Part shown: positions 1 to 7,939 of the stretch, piece after piece
Numbering within the stretch: the first letter of the stretch is position 1
Layout of the letters: each line of letters begins with the position of its first letter
Translations under genes and position numbers: made by a program
From: Halobacillus salinarum
GTDB taxonomy: Bacteria > Bacillota > Bacilli > Bacillales > Halobacillaceae
Length of the DNA: 64,000 nucleotides
Assembly (NCBI RefSeq): GCF_022919095.1
Contig: NZ_CP095073.1
Location: forward strand, 496,001-560,000
Reading direction: 5' to 3'
The notes under the pieces: model-generated
What the model was told of the DNA's origin: nothing
Seen by the model: the letters and a program-made list of their open reading frames with translations, nothing else
The model's database searches: none

Positions 1-186
1 GGTGCCTTTACAGTTTTTCTGATTGTGATATTAGCGGTAATAGTCGATTTCTTTTGGTTGGACGTAGACCGGAAGCGTTGGGGTTGGATGAAAAATTGGA
101 CGAAATTTCACAGAGGAGTATTCTTTTCTGGCTTTGTCATTGTATCAGTATTAATTTACATTGGGTTAAGCCTTCAATTTTTATAA
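1..186 (+). CDS. C-terminal end of a membrane protein (5' end outside window)
   Basis: The first reading frame is open from base 1 and encodes 61 residues before a TAA at 184-186. It shows two hydrophobic segments (about residues 3-18 and 41-60) separated by a basic, Trp-rich linker with a DVDRKRWGW motif, which is the pattern of a small integral membrane protein. No family can be named from this piece. The start lies upstream of the window. The next gene follows after about 95 bases. Confidence 0.6.
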   Translation, partial: GAFTVFLIVILAVIVDFFWLDVDRKRWGWMKNWTKFHRGVFFSGFVIVSVLIYIGLSLQFL

Positions 187-282
187 CTCTTTCAGTATGG
201 GGAACTACCTTCGGACGGGTATTTATGTTCAGATAAGTGGGGTAGATATCCTTCATGCTTAAGCATGATGGGGAGGGGTTGG

Positions 283-930
283 ATGAAAAAAGCGCTGAAA
301 TGGATGTTCATCGTTCTTGGATGTGTCATAGGGGTTATCGGCTTTTTTGTAATTGCTTTTATCGTGGGAATGACACCGGATAAGGATGAAGAAGCAAAGG
401 TTACAGCGAAAGCAGAAGAATATCTGAAAGCGGAATATTCGGATCAAATGGAAATTTACGATACGCTTTATGACAATATGGGGAATTTTGGATTTGAATA
501 TGCGGCCAAGGCAGCAAACTATTATAATCATGTATCTTTTCTCGTGTACGAGGATAGTGAAACAGGGAAAATGGTCGATGATTATGCGGTAAGCTATTTC
601 GAGGAAGAGCTGCAAGAGGCTATTGTGGACGATGTAGAAAAGCGATTTAGAAATGCAGGGATGATTGTTGCCGATTATAAACAGACGGCTGCCGCAAGAA
701 AATACCTAGGTGAGACGGATTTACCAGAAATTAAAGATTTAGATGTGGCACCTACACTTTCGATTTGGATGGACCGAGGGAAAGAGGATGGAGATAAGCA
801 AAAAATGAAGGAAATCATCGACATCTTGAAAAAAGACATTCATTTGCCCCAAGTGAAGGTCATGATCCATTATTACGCAGCTTCAGGTGATGGAACGATA
901 TCGATGGCATACGGAACAAAAGAAGAATAG
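283..930 (+). CDS. Hypothetical protein with N-terminal membrane anchor
   Basis: I chose the ATG at 283 because it follows a GGGGAGGGG-type purine run and gives a normal N terminus. An ATG at 265 is possible but lies inside that run. The protein starts with MKKALKWMF, then one hydrophobic segment (about residues 5-28), and the remaining ~185 residues are charged and soluble, presumably outside the membrane. There is no lipobox followed by a typical +2 residue. I do not recognise the family. It is followed by another small membrane protein gene about 100 bases downstream. Confidence 0.75.
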   Translation: MKKALKWMFIVLGCVIGVIGFFVIAFIVGMTPDKDEEAKVTAKAEEYLKAEYSDQMEIYDTLYDNMGNFGFEYAAKAANYYNHVSFLVYEDSETGKMVDDYAVSYFEEELQEAIVDDVEKRFRNAGMIVADYKQTAAARKYLGETDLPEIKDLDVAPTLSIWMDRGKEDGDKQKMKEIIDILKKDIHLPQVKVMIHYYAASGDGTISMAYGTKEE

Positions 931-1032
931 ATGGATAAGCAGAAAAGTTCCACTTATTATTTATTCTTGGTTGATTATTCACTAACAAGGCAGTTTGGTG
1001 AAATAAGAAGGATATAAAAATTGAGAGGATTG

Positions 1033-1329
1033 ATGACTGATAAAATGGCAATTTTTATAGGGTATGTAATTGCACTTATAGGTGCAATTGCAGCATTTCT
1101 TTTAAGCGTAGAAAAAACAAAAAATAAAAAATATAAGGTATGGGGCATTGCTCTTATGGTACCAATTTCACCATCTTTAGCTTTTTCCATAGGAATAACC
1201 TACTCATTCATTGTAGAAGATCCTTGGGCAGCATTGATAATGTGGTATATTTTCCCCTTTCTTTTCATCATCGGACTCGTTATGTTAATGGTTGGTATTT
1301 TCAAGAAAGAGGAAACAAAAATAGTTTGA
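1033..1329 (+). CDS. Small membrane protein, three predicted TM segments
   Basis: The ATG at 1033 is preceded by GAGAGGA at a usable distance; an in-frame TTG at 1021 is an alternative. The 98-residue product has three hydrophobic stretches (about residues 4-22, 37-58 and 66-88) and a charged C-terminal tail ending KKEETKIV, so it is very likely an integral membrane protein. No conserved motif is recognised. A hairpin terminator at 1394-1427 follows. Confidence 0.65.
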   Translation: MTDKMAIFIGYVIALIGAIAAFLLSVEKTKNKKYKVWGIALMVPISPSLAFSIGITYSFIVEDPWAALIMWYIFPFLFIIGLVMLMVGIFKKEETKIV

Positions 1330-1393
1330 GATCTTCAACTAAAGAGTGCGTTAGGTGAAGATCAACTCGAAAGTATCTCGTGAAACGGGGCGA

Positions 1394-1427
1394 AAGCTGA
1401 AGATCGTATTAATGGTCTTCAGCTTTT
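1394..1427 (+). terminator. Rho-independent terminator
   Basis: Ten-base inverted repeat AAGCTGAAGA / TCTTCAGCTT with a 12-base loop, followed by TTCC. The T run is short. It separates the small membrane protein gene from the TetR/hydrolase unit. Confidence 0.6.
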
Positions 1428-1486
1428 CCTTAATTTAAGCGCCAGGCTCTTTTATTTATTAAGCCAAGATTGTGTATATTTTTCTA

Positions 1487-1515
1487 TTGACTAAACGTTC
1501 ATTCAACAGTAAAAT
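1487..1515 (+). promoter_or_regulatory. Promoter with imbedded TetR-type operator
   Basis: TTGACT at 1487-1492 and TAAAAT at 1510-1515 are spaced 17 bases apart, a good SigA promoter for the hydrolase/TetR unit. Bases 1487-1506 form an imperfect palindrome, TTGACTAAAC facing GTTCATTCAA (8 of 10 pairs match), covering the -35 and spacer. That layout fits autorepression by the TetR protein encoded at 2308; the regulator assignment is inference. Confidence 0.65.
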
Positions 1516-1549
1516 GAGGTTCAATACTAAAACATGGAGGGACCTCTCA

Positions 1550-2299
1550 ATGGATTTGCATTACGAGGTTAATGGTAACGGTTACCCTGTCGTTCTTCTT
1601 CACAGTGGGGGCGCTGATTTACGGGACTGGACATTCGTTGCGCCACTTTTATCAAAACATTACAGGGTGGTTCGTTTTGATGGACGCGGGGCTGGAAAAT
1701 CACCGGACCCAGAGGGTGATGTGAACTGTGTGGAAGAATTAAGGAAGCTCCTTGACCATTTGAACATTCATTAGGCTGCCTTAATCGGGCATTCGATGGG
1801 TGGACAGATTGCTACCGACTTTTCTTTGGAATATCCGGAATACGTTTCGGATTTGGTTCTAATCGCCCCGTCTCTAACGGGCTTTAACTATTCAGTGGAG
1901 TTTCTGGAATACATGAATAAGGTAAGCGCTGCTGCACCAGATATTAATAATATGATAAAAGTTTCACAAAGTGCACCGTCCTATCGTATTGTCCAGTCTA
2001 GTCCTCACAAGGAGCTGACGGAAGAAATGCTCAGACACCATATCGAACGGTCCTTCCATTGGCCGGATTTTGAAATGATTTGGCCGGACCCTCCTGCAGC
2101 TGAAAGGCTGAACGAATTAACGGTTAAGACTTTATTTATGATAGGTACGGAGGAATTACCAGATAACCTTCGTGTCGCTGACTGCTTTCGAAAGCAAACA
2201 AACGCAGAAATCGTTGAAATTTCTAGTGCGGATCATATGGTTACATTAACTCATCCGGAGGTTTTGTACCGTCATATTATCGAATTTATGGAGGAATGA
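1550..2299 (+). pseudogene. Alpha/beta hydrolase interrupted by in-frame TAG
   Basis: Start ATG at 1550 follows GGAGG (1537-1541). The frame reads as an alpha/beta hydrolase but is interrupted by TAG at 1772-1774, exactly where the intact paralogue at 3076 has a Gln (CAA); the frame then continues without shift through the nucleophile elbow GHSMGGQ to TGA at 2297-2299. A single CAG-to-TAG change explains it. Before and after the stop, the two proteins align along their whole length, including FVAPLLSK, DGRGAGKSP, NLRVADCF and the late His in SADHMV. Without suppression the 74-residue product lacks the catalytic serine and histidine. It could be a recent null mutation, a sequencing error, or a suppressed stop. 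Confidence 0.85.
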
Positions 2300-2307
2300 T
2301 GATTGTC

Positions 2308-2892
2308 ATGCCAAGAACACCACAAGAGAATGAGCGTATTCGGCAGTTAGCCAAAAAGAATATTCTTGAAGCTGGAATGAAATTATTCATCAACAAAGGC
2401 TACCATGCCACTTCCATCAGCAACATTGCCGAACAGGCGGGGATCTCTAAAGGACTGCTTTACAATTATTTTAAAGGGAAAGAAGAAATCCTGGCGACAA
2501 TGGTTGAAACGAGGGTAGGGGAAATCATGGACGTCATGAACCAAGCAAAGGAGATTGAGAGCCCGGTGGAGCAGCTCAAGCATATTATAGAGGGCGCTAT
2601 CGATAATGTCTTCGAGAATCCGGAAGTATTCCGATTCTATCTCCACCTGCAAACACAGCCCGAGGCAGATCATGAGCTGATTAAGTACAGTCGTTTTCTT
2701 ATCAGAGAGAACGCCAGACAGTTTGAGTTTCAATGTGAAATATTTGAAAAATTAGGAGCAATGGAAGCGCGGAAACGGTCGTTATACTTTTCATCCACAC
2801 TTCAAGGAATCATGTTGATGATCTCTACTTATCCAGATAAGTTCCCCATAGAAGAAATAAAAAAGCAGATCGTTGATGAGTTTTGTCACTAG
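2308..2892 (+). CDS. TetR/AcrR family transcriptional regulator
   Basis: About 194 residues. The N-terminal HTH is clear (about residues 12-58: KKNILEAGMKLFINKGY, TSISNIAEQAGISKG, LYNYFKGKEE), followed by an all-helical ligand domain. The upstream hydrolase TGA overlaps ATG codons at 2296 and 2299; I prefer 2308 (MPRTPQENERI) because this is the usual TetR N terminus and GGAGGA ends about 12 bases before it. It lies between two homologous hydrolase genes and probably represses the promoter at 1487, where a palindrome covers the -35. The ligand is unknown; a substrate of the hydrolases is a reasonable guess. Confidence 0.9.
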   Translation: MPRTPQENERIRQLAKKNILEAGMKLFINKGYHATSISNIAEQAGISKGLLYNYFKGKEEILATMVETRVGEIMDVMNQAKEIESPVEQLKHIIEGAIDNVFENPEVFRFYLHLQTQPEADHELIKYSRFLIRENARQFEFQCEIFEKLGAMEARKRSLYFSSTLQGIMLMISTYPDKFPIEEIKKQIVDEFCH

Positions 2893-3075
2893 TGCCTGCA
2901 TACCTCCGTCTTCAGCCCAAAAGTATTTACCCAATTCATTTGTCAGGAGATTAAAATTCATGTACCTGCTATTTAACGAGCTGACGCGTCTGAAATTTTA
3001 AATTATCTTCCAAATTGTTCACAAGCCTTTTAAAAGACTGGAAAGATCGCAATCAATAGATGTGGAGGGATTTAA

Positions 3076-3822
3076 TTGGACTTGTACTACGAAATGAATG
3101 GTCATGGTCATCCTATGGTTCTCCTTACTGGTGGTGCTGATGTGAGAAACTGGAAATTTGTTGCCCCTTTATTAGCAAAGCAATACAAGGTCGTTACTTT
3201 TGACGGCCGTGGCACTGGTAAATCACCCACCCCTATAGAAGATGTGAACCATGTGGAAGACTTACTGGAACTGCTTGACTACCTGGAAGTCAAGCAAGCG
3301 ACACTCATGGGTCACTCCATGGGCGGCCAGATTGCCACTGAATTCGCTCTAAGCTATCCAGAAAGGGTTTCACAACTTATTTTGCTGGCACCTGGCCTAT
3401 CCGGGTTTAGATATTCAACAGAATTTGAAGATAGCATGAAGAAGATTCATGAAGCTGCCCCGGATGTCGATAAGATGGTGGAGCTTCTGCTTAGTGGCTC
3501 CTCTTATCGTGTTGTGACGAGGAGTACTCACCGGAATGTAATGATTGAAATGCTCCAGCACCATATGAACCGAATGTTTGAGTGGCCGGCTGTTCAATTG
3601 ATTTGGCCGCAGCCACCAGCCATTGAAAGATTAGGGGAATTGAGAGTCCCCACATTAGTGGTAATTGGGAAGAAGGATTCGTCCGATAACCTTCGTGTGG
3701 CCGATTACTTTCGGGAACATTCTGACGCTCAAATAATAGAAATTCCAGATGCTGACCATATGATGAATTTCACTCATCCCGAAACGTTGAATCGCCAAAT
3801 TATTGGCTTTATGAAGGAATGA
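3076..3822 (+). CDS. Alpha/beta hydrolase fold protein
   Basis: The start is TTG at 3076, preceded by GGAGGG with 6-base spacing; it matches the start of the broken paralogue at 1550. The 248-residue protein has the oxyanion/strand-3 region (VLLTGGADVRNW), nucleophile elbow GHSMGGQ with Ser81, an acidic residue region near KKDSSDNLRVADYF, and the C-terminal His in DADHMM, so the triad looks complete. One residue is missing in the VLL-TGG region relative to the paralogue (VLLHSGG). The substrate is unknown; esterases, lactonases and C-C hydrolases share this fold. Gene arrangement hydrolase-tetR-hydrolase points to a duplication. Confidence 0.9.
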   Translation: MDLYYEMNGHGHPMVLLTGGADVRNWKFVAPLLAKQYKVVTFDGRGTGKSPTPIEDVNHVEDLLELLDYLEVKQATLMGHSMGGQIATEFALSYPERVSQLILLAPGLSGFRYSTEFEDSMKKIHEAAPDVDKMVELLLSGSSYRVVTRSTHRNVMIEMLQHHMNRMFEWPAVQLIWPQPPAIERLGELRVPTLVVIGKKDSSDNLRVADYFREHSDAQIIEIPDADHMMNFTHPETLNRQIIGFMKE

Positions 3823-4113
3823 AAATTTTTTATAATAGGCAGATGAATGACAAAAGGTATTTATCAAGGAGCAAAGCAATCATTCCTGCCTCTAAAAAGA
3901 AGCTAATTAAATACTGAGAGATTGCATTCTTTTCCACGTAAGTGGTAAATCTAAATCCATTATACGAATTTATTTTTGCTTAGTGGATTTTCGGATAAGA
4001 CTCGTAAAATGAAGGAATAGGAGCTTCCTATTTAAATCAACAAAAAGGCCATTTACAAAATCGACTAAAAAAAATTTAATTAGACCTTTGTAAACAAAGA
4101 AAGAGGTTTTTCT

Positions 4114-4962
4114 ATGAAATCTATATTATTAATCGGGCAATCAAATATGGCAGGCAGGGGATTTATTGAGGATGTATCTTCCATTTATAATGAGCACATC
4201 AATATGTTGCGAAACGGCAGATGGCAAATGATGGCGGAGCCACTAAATTTTGACCGTCACATATCTGGTATTGGGCCGGCAGCCTCTTTTGCTCAGGCTT
4301 GGACAGAGGATCATCCAGGCGAGTCCATCGGCGTCATCCCCTGTGCAGAGGGAGGAAGCTCTATTGATGAGTGGGCAATTGATGGGCTGTTAACAAGACA
4401 TGCGATTTCAGAAGCAACATTCGCTATGGAAACAAGTGAATTAGTGGGGATTCTGTGGCACCAAGGAGAAAGCGATAGTCACGGAGAACGTTATAAGACA
4501 TATGAAGATAAATTACTTTCATTATTTAAACACTTCAGAGAAGAATTGAATACACCAGATCTCCCGATTATGATTGGTGAGTTGGGACATTATCTTGGAG
4601 AGGTCGGATTTGGAAAAAGCGCGGTAGAATATAAACAAATAAATCAGGTATTATCTAAAGTTGCTCATACCGAAAAAAATTGCTGTTTTGTAACATCAAA
4701 AGGGTTAACAGCAAATCCAGATGGCATTCATATGGATAGCATCTCTCAAAGGAAATTTGGATTAAGATACTATGAAGCTTTTTCGAAACAAAAGCATGTG
4801 GTAGATAGTTTAGACATAGAGAATGAATGGATCGAAAAGGCATCAAAACGTGAACTAACTAAAAATGAACGTATATTTGTTGAAAGTACGAAGTTTGCCT
4901 TGGGACAATTGAACTTTGAGGAGTTTTCTATTCATATCTCCACTATTAATGAAAGTAAGTAA
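4114..4962 (+). CDS. SASA-domain (sialate O-acetylesterase-like, DUF303) esterase
   Basis: The 282-residue protein begins with the block I motif GQSNMAGRG (Ser10 nucleophile) and contains WHQGESDS near residue 114, both hallmarks of the SGNH-type SASA carbohydrate esterases. There is no signal peptide, so it should be cytoplasmic. Members remove acetyl groups from sialic acids or plant glycans; the substrate here cannot be told. The last ~50 residues are highly charged. RBS AAGAGG precedes the ATG. It is a single-gene unit ending in a terminator at 5060. Confidence 0.85.
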   Translation: MKSILLIGQSNMAGRGFIEDVSSIYNEHINMLRNGRWQMMAEPLNFDRHISGIGPAASFAQAWTEDHPGESIGVIPCAEGGSSIDEWAIDGLLTRHAISEATFAMETSELVGILWHQGESDSHGERYKTYEDKLLSLFKHFREELNTPDLPIMIGELGHYLGEVGFGKSAVEYKQINQVLSKVAHTEKNCCFVTSKGLTANPDGIHMDSISQRKFGLRYYEAFSKQKHVVDSLDIENEWIEKASKRELTKNERIFVESTKFALGQLNFEEFSIHISTINESK

Positions 4963-5059
4963 AGCAAATAGGTGAAACGATCGGCCAATTCAAGAATAGG
5001 GGTTTATGTTTTTTGTTTAAATGAAAGGACAGGCGTTAGTCTGCTGAGCCAATATATCT

Positions 5060-5092
5060 AAAATGACTTCATAAATTGCAAGTCATTTTTTA
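5060..5092 (+). terminator. Rho-independent terminator of esterase gene
   Basis: AAAATGACTT at 5060-5069 pairs with AAGTCATTTT at 5080-5089, followed by further T residues. Confidence 0.7.
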
Positions 5093-5171
5093 TGAGTAAT
5101 AGCAACACTAAACTTTAACAGAGGAAAAAAGAACGGACTCTCTCATAAAGAAACGGTCGTTTGAAGTTTTT

Positions 5172-5477
5172 TTATACTTGAGAGTTCTTTCTAGTGAATA
5201 ATTTTCCGATTGCCACTGCAAGTCCTATGATGAAATAGAGTAGGCCATTCCCCACTATAACAAGACCCACAAAAGCTCCTGCTATAGCCCCTCCTTGACC
5301 AGAATTAGCAGGACCGACGAGGATTCCACCAACAGTAAAGCCAAGCACAACGCCAACAATTGCTAAAAAAATACCAGAAACCATGAGGGGGAAATTTCCA
5401 CTCCTATGCCATTTGATCGCATATATGTTTGCGGGAATTAAGACGAGTGCAAGAAATAACCAAACCAGTACATCCAT
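5172..5477 (-). CDS. Small membrane protein
   Basis: The start ATG (at 5477 on the minus strand) has a textbook AGGAGGG RBS 5 bases away, so the longer open frame upstream is not used. The 101-residue product has three to four hydrophobic segments (MDVLVWLFLALVLIPANIY; a Gly-rich VSGIFLAIVGVVLGFTVGG; and GLVIVGNGLLYFIIGLAVAI) and a basic C terminus. No family is recognised. It is transcribed against its neighbours and stands alone. Confidence 0.75.
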   Translation of the reverse strand: MDVLVWLFLALVLIPANIYAIKWHRSGNFPLMVSGIFLAIVGVVLGFTVGGILVGPANSGQGGAIAGAFVGLVIVGNGLLYFIIGLAVAIGKLFTRKNSQV

Positions 5478-5570
5478 ATTATCCCTCCTAGAATAAATAC
5501 CTATATTTAACATAATACATTTAGGAAAAATTTCCAAACGAATTGTTAGTGTACTAAATGACATTAGCAA

Positions 5571-5833
5571 CGTTGTTTATATTTATTTGGGATCTTTGAT
5601 GGGTAGACGCTGGGTTATATTGTGTTAGTTCCCTTGAATTCGGGTCTTTCATTATCGGAGGTGATTGTTCAATAGGAGCCATCGCTTTTTCGCGATCGGA
5701 GCAGATTAGTGAAGCAAGTTATCATATTTTAAACATTTTAAAGAAAGAAGCGTTTCGTGGTAATGAGAAACGTTCAATATTTCATCGGGATCAAGTCGTA
5801 GAACAATAATAATATATTAAAAAACAACATTCA
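5571..5833. other. Intergenic stretch without a recognisable gene
   Basis: Between the divergent small membrane gene and the DUF2975 promoter there are several hundred bases with no convincing reading frame, RNA gene or repeat. A GGAGGTGATTG sequence near 5659 is followed only by a very short frame. Confidence 0.4.
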
Positions 5834-5866
5834 TTTATTGTTAATCGATAAAATATGTGTTAAAGT
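5834..5866 (+). promoter_or_regulatory. Shared DUF2975-type promoter/operator, copy A
   Basis: TTTATTG (5834-5840), 5-base spacer, CGATAAA (5846-5852) form a palindrome that overlaps the -35 TTGTTA (5838-5843). The extended -10, TG-T-TAAAGT, has its hexamer at 5861-5866, exactly 17 bases from the -35. The same layout with identical spacing occurs at 23184, 24134 and 27916. Operator function is inferred. Confidence 0.75.
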
Positions 5867-5897
5867 AATTTTATCATTAATTAGCGAGGTGCTTGAA

Positions 5898-6380
5898 ATG
5901 AATGTAAAATCAGGTTCTGCCTTTTTCTTAAAAGTCATTGCTATTCTTATTGGAATTGCGGTGTTGGCGGTGTGTATATATTGGTTGCCTGCAGCAGCCA
6001 GAAGAGATGCGATTGAGCGCCCAGGGGATTATTCGCTCTATCCACTTTTGGTATGTGCGTATGGAGTATGTATTACGTTTTCTGTAGTTTTGTATCAAGT
6101 ATTTAAACTTTTAACCAATATCGAAAAGAACAATGCTTTCTCTGAGTTATCACTTCATTCTTTGAAGTTAATAAAAAAATGCGCTTTTGCTGTCATTTTC
6201 TTCATTTTGTTAGCAATCGTTTATTTAAAGGTGCTTACTCAGTTCACAGGTGATGACCCAGCAGGTCCGATATCACTAGGTCTAATGGGAATTTTAGCAA
6301 CAAGCGTCGTCGCAGCTTTTATGGACGTTCTACAAAAACCTTTAAAAAATGTCTTAGATGAGCAACTCAAAAACGATTAA
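5898..6380 (+). CDS. DUF2975 family membrane protein (YoaS-like), orphan copy
   Basis: The ATG at 5898 follows GAGGTG, the same leader (gaggtgc) seen before the two paralogues at 23251 and 27982. About 160 residues with four hydrophobic segments. The family block here reads YQVFKLL, NIEKNNAFSELS and LKLIKKCAF, matching YQAFKLL, YIDKNEAFSELS and LRKINYCAI in the 27982 paralogue. Its C terminus diverges (LQKPLKNVLDEQ). Unlike the other two copies it is not followed by the small YozG-like HTH gene, yet it retains the shared operator, so it may be controlled in trans. The molecular function of DUF2975 is unknown. Confidence 0.85.
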   Translation: MNVKSGSAFFLKVIAILIGIAVLAVCIYWLPAAARRDAIERPGDYSLYPLLVCAYGVCITFSVVLYQVFKLLTNIEKNNAFSELSLHSLKLIKKCAFAVIFFILLAIVYLKVLTQFTGDDPAGPISLGLMGILATSVVAAFMDVLQKPLKNVLDEQLKND

Positions 6381-6554
6381 CATTTTGAAAAATAATGAGA
6401 GAATGGTTTTAAGCTATAGTAGGGTTACTCAAAAGAGTAATCGCTCTATAACAAATTTTAATTCCTTGTTTGATGGACACGTTATTTTAACAAATGTGAA
6501 ACTCTCATAAATGAATCGTATCTACACAGGAGAATTTAAAGGAGGAATGAGTAG

Positions 6555-6740
6555 GTGTTTAAAAAATTCTTTACTGCAGAATTAAAGTGCTCAAGCTGTG
6601 ATCGCCCATTAAAATCAGGAGAAGAAATCTTTGTACATATGACACTCCCAGATGAAAAGAAAATGCCTGTTGGAGTTTTAGATAAAGTGTTAAGTAAATA
6701 TTCAGAGACCGTTTATTGTAAAATGTGTTATCAGAGATAG
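6555..6740 (+). CDS. Small zinc-ribbon-like protein (two CxxC)
   Basis: The start is GTG at 6555, with GGAGGA about 9 bases upstream. The 61-residue product has CSSC (residues 12-15) and CKMC near the C terminus, the spacing of a small zinc-binding ribbon. Between them lies a short acidic/basic linker. No enzymatic motif. Homologues of this sort are usually annotated only as hypothetical proteins. A terminator follows at 6804. Confidence 0.7.
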   Translation: MFKKFFTAELKCSSCDRPLKSGEEIFVHMTLPDEKKMPVGVLDKVLSKYSETVYCKMCYQR

Positions 6741-6803
6741 CTGGGGTGGCGGATTAAAAACTATTTTTCAGAGCCGTTCCAGCATCATATATTCCTGTAT
6801 TGA

Positions 6804-6838
6804 AAGCTTATCCGTATAAAGGACAAGCTTCTTTTTTT
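6804..6838 (+). terminator. Rho-independent terminator
   Basis: AAGCTTATCC (6804-6813) pairs with GGACAAGCTT (6821-6830), one mismatch, followed by CTTTTTTT. It overlaps the 3' end of the XRE pseudogene on the other strand. Confidence 0.8.
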
Positions 6839-7109
6839 GTATGAAAGCATTGAGTTTCTGATTTTAATTTGAAATAATTGGTATTTGTGAGGGTGCCCTT
6901 ATCCTCTCCTTCAATCCAAAATAACTCCTTCAAAGTACATCCTAGTACTCTAGCTAATTTTATCGTTGTCCCGATGGAAGGTTCATAACGTTGTTTTCTA
7001 TGGCGATAATGGTTTGCCTTGTTACTAGAATTCTTTCGGCTAGCTGATCCTGTGTCAGCCCTCTTTCTTTTCTAAAATCTTTTACAGCATTTCGAACTCC
7101 ATGTTTCAT
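6808..7109 (-). pseudogene. XRE-family HTH regulator with frameshift
   Basis: On the minus strand ATG at 7109 opens MKHGVRNAVKDFRKERGLTQ, DQLAERI, TRQTIIAIENN, the classic XRE HTH of small YgzD-like regulators. Straight after IENN the frame breaks near 6988-6995: adding one base restores RYEPSIGTTIKLARVLGCTL and KELFWIEGED, reading on to TAA at 6808-6810. So a single-base deletion separates the recognition helix region from the C-terminal half; the truncated product would be about 50 residues. A perfect 24-bp palindrome directly upstream is probably its former operator. No membrane partner gene is adjacent, although such regulators often have one. Confidence 0.8.
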
Positions 7110-7124
7110 CACTAACGACCTTTC

Positions 7125-7148
7125 AAATGTAAGGTGCACCTTACATTT
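7125..7148. promoter_or_regulatory. 24-bp perfect palindrome upstream of XRE pseudogene
   Basis: AAATGTAAGGTG (7125-7136) is followed directly by its exact reverse complement CACCTTACATTT (7137-7148). It sits 15 bases upstream of the XRE start codon and about 135 bases upstream of the divergent DUF2089 gene. The position suggests autoregulation; this is inference. Confidence 0.7.
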
Positions 7149-7283
7149 AGAAATTTTTGCTTCGCCTGCTTAAAATAAACATATTTAAGCGAAAATTACT
7201 TTTTGATTAAATAAAATTAAAATAAACTTTTACTTTATTTATTTTTCGTGGTAATATATGGTTATTGAAGGTGGTGGTAAATA

Positions 7284-7592
7284 ATGGCTGGTAATAATCT
7301 GCCTAAATGGATTTTAGATCTAGACAGTGAAGATTTGGAGTTTATTAGAAAATTTGTATTGTATTCTGGTTCATTGAAACAAATTGCTAAAAGCTATGAT
7401 GTCTCTTATCCAACCGTCCGTACAAGGTTGGACAGGTTAATTCAAAAGATTGAACTGAATCAGGATATGGACAAGGCCGGATTCGTTAATTTTGTAAAAC
7501 AATTAGCCATTGAAGATCGGATTAGTTTGGACGAAGCAAAGCTTATTATAGAAAAGTATAAAAGTGAGAAGGAGGATGAAAAAAATGAATGA
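7284..7592 (+). CDS. DUF2089 family protein
   Basis: 102 residues, ATG at 7284 after GGTGGTGG. The first ~60 residues carry the DUF2089 pattern (LPKWILDLDSEDLEFIRKF, GSLKQIAKSYDVSYPTVRTR, LDRLIQKI), which includes a helix-turn-helix-like segment, so DNA binding is possible. The C terminus is Lys/Glu-rich. The 3' end overlaps the start of the next gene by 8 bases, indicating translational coupling. An extended -10 promoter (GTGG-TAATAT near 7253) lies just upstream. Function in this family is not established. Confidence 0.85.
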   Translation: MAGNNLPKWILDLDSEDLEFIRKFVLYSGSLKQIAKSYDVSYPTVRTRLDRLIQKIELNQDMDKAGFVNFVKQLAIEDRISLDEAKLIIEKYKSEKEDEKNE

Positions 7593-7863
7593 AGTTATGA
7601 GACTTCTGTTAGTTGTGATTATCCTTGGTTTCCAGTTTTTTTTATCTACAAGAAACAATGTTTATTGGGGTGGAATTATTCCGGCTCTTCTAGTTATTCT
7701 CATGGCTTATTTCGTAATCACGGAAAGAACCGAATTATTACATACTATACTAATTACTGGAGTTGGTTTACTATTCCTTTTAGCCGAATGGGGAAAGGGT
7801 AGGAAAGAGCTGCAAAAAAGAAGGAAAAAAGAATTAAACAAAATGAGAACTCAAGATATCTAA
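7585..7863 (+). CDS. Small membrane protein coupled to DUF2089 gene
   Basis: The ATG at 7585 is placed about 10 bases after AAGGAGG and overlaps the DUF2089 stop (ATGAATGA). The 92-residue protein has three hydrophobic segments followed by a strongly basic cytoplasmic tail (GKGRKELQKRRKKELNKMR). Probable partner of the DUF2089 protein and of the sigma-like protein downstream. No family recognised. Confidence 0.75.
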   Translation: MNEVMRLLLVVIILGFQFFLSTRNNVYWGGIIPALLVILMAYFVITERTELLHTILITGVGLLFLLAEWGKGRKELQKRRKKELNKMRTQDI

Positions 7864-7939
7864 TAAGCAAAATCTAATCCTTATAATAGGGTATAACTTG
7901 TAAACAGAGGAACCAAATTACTATAAAAGAGGAATTAAG

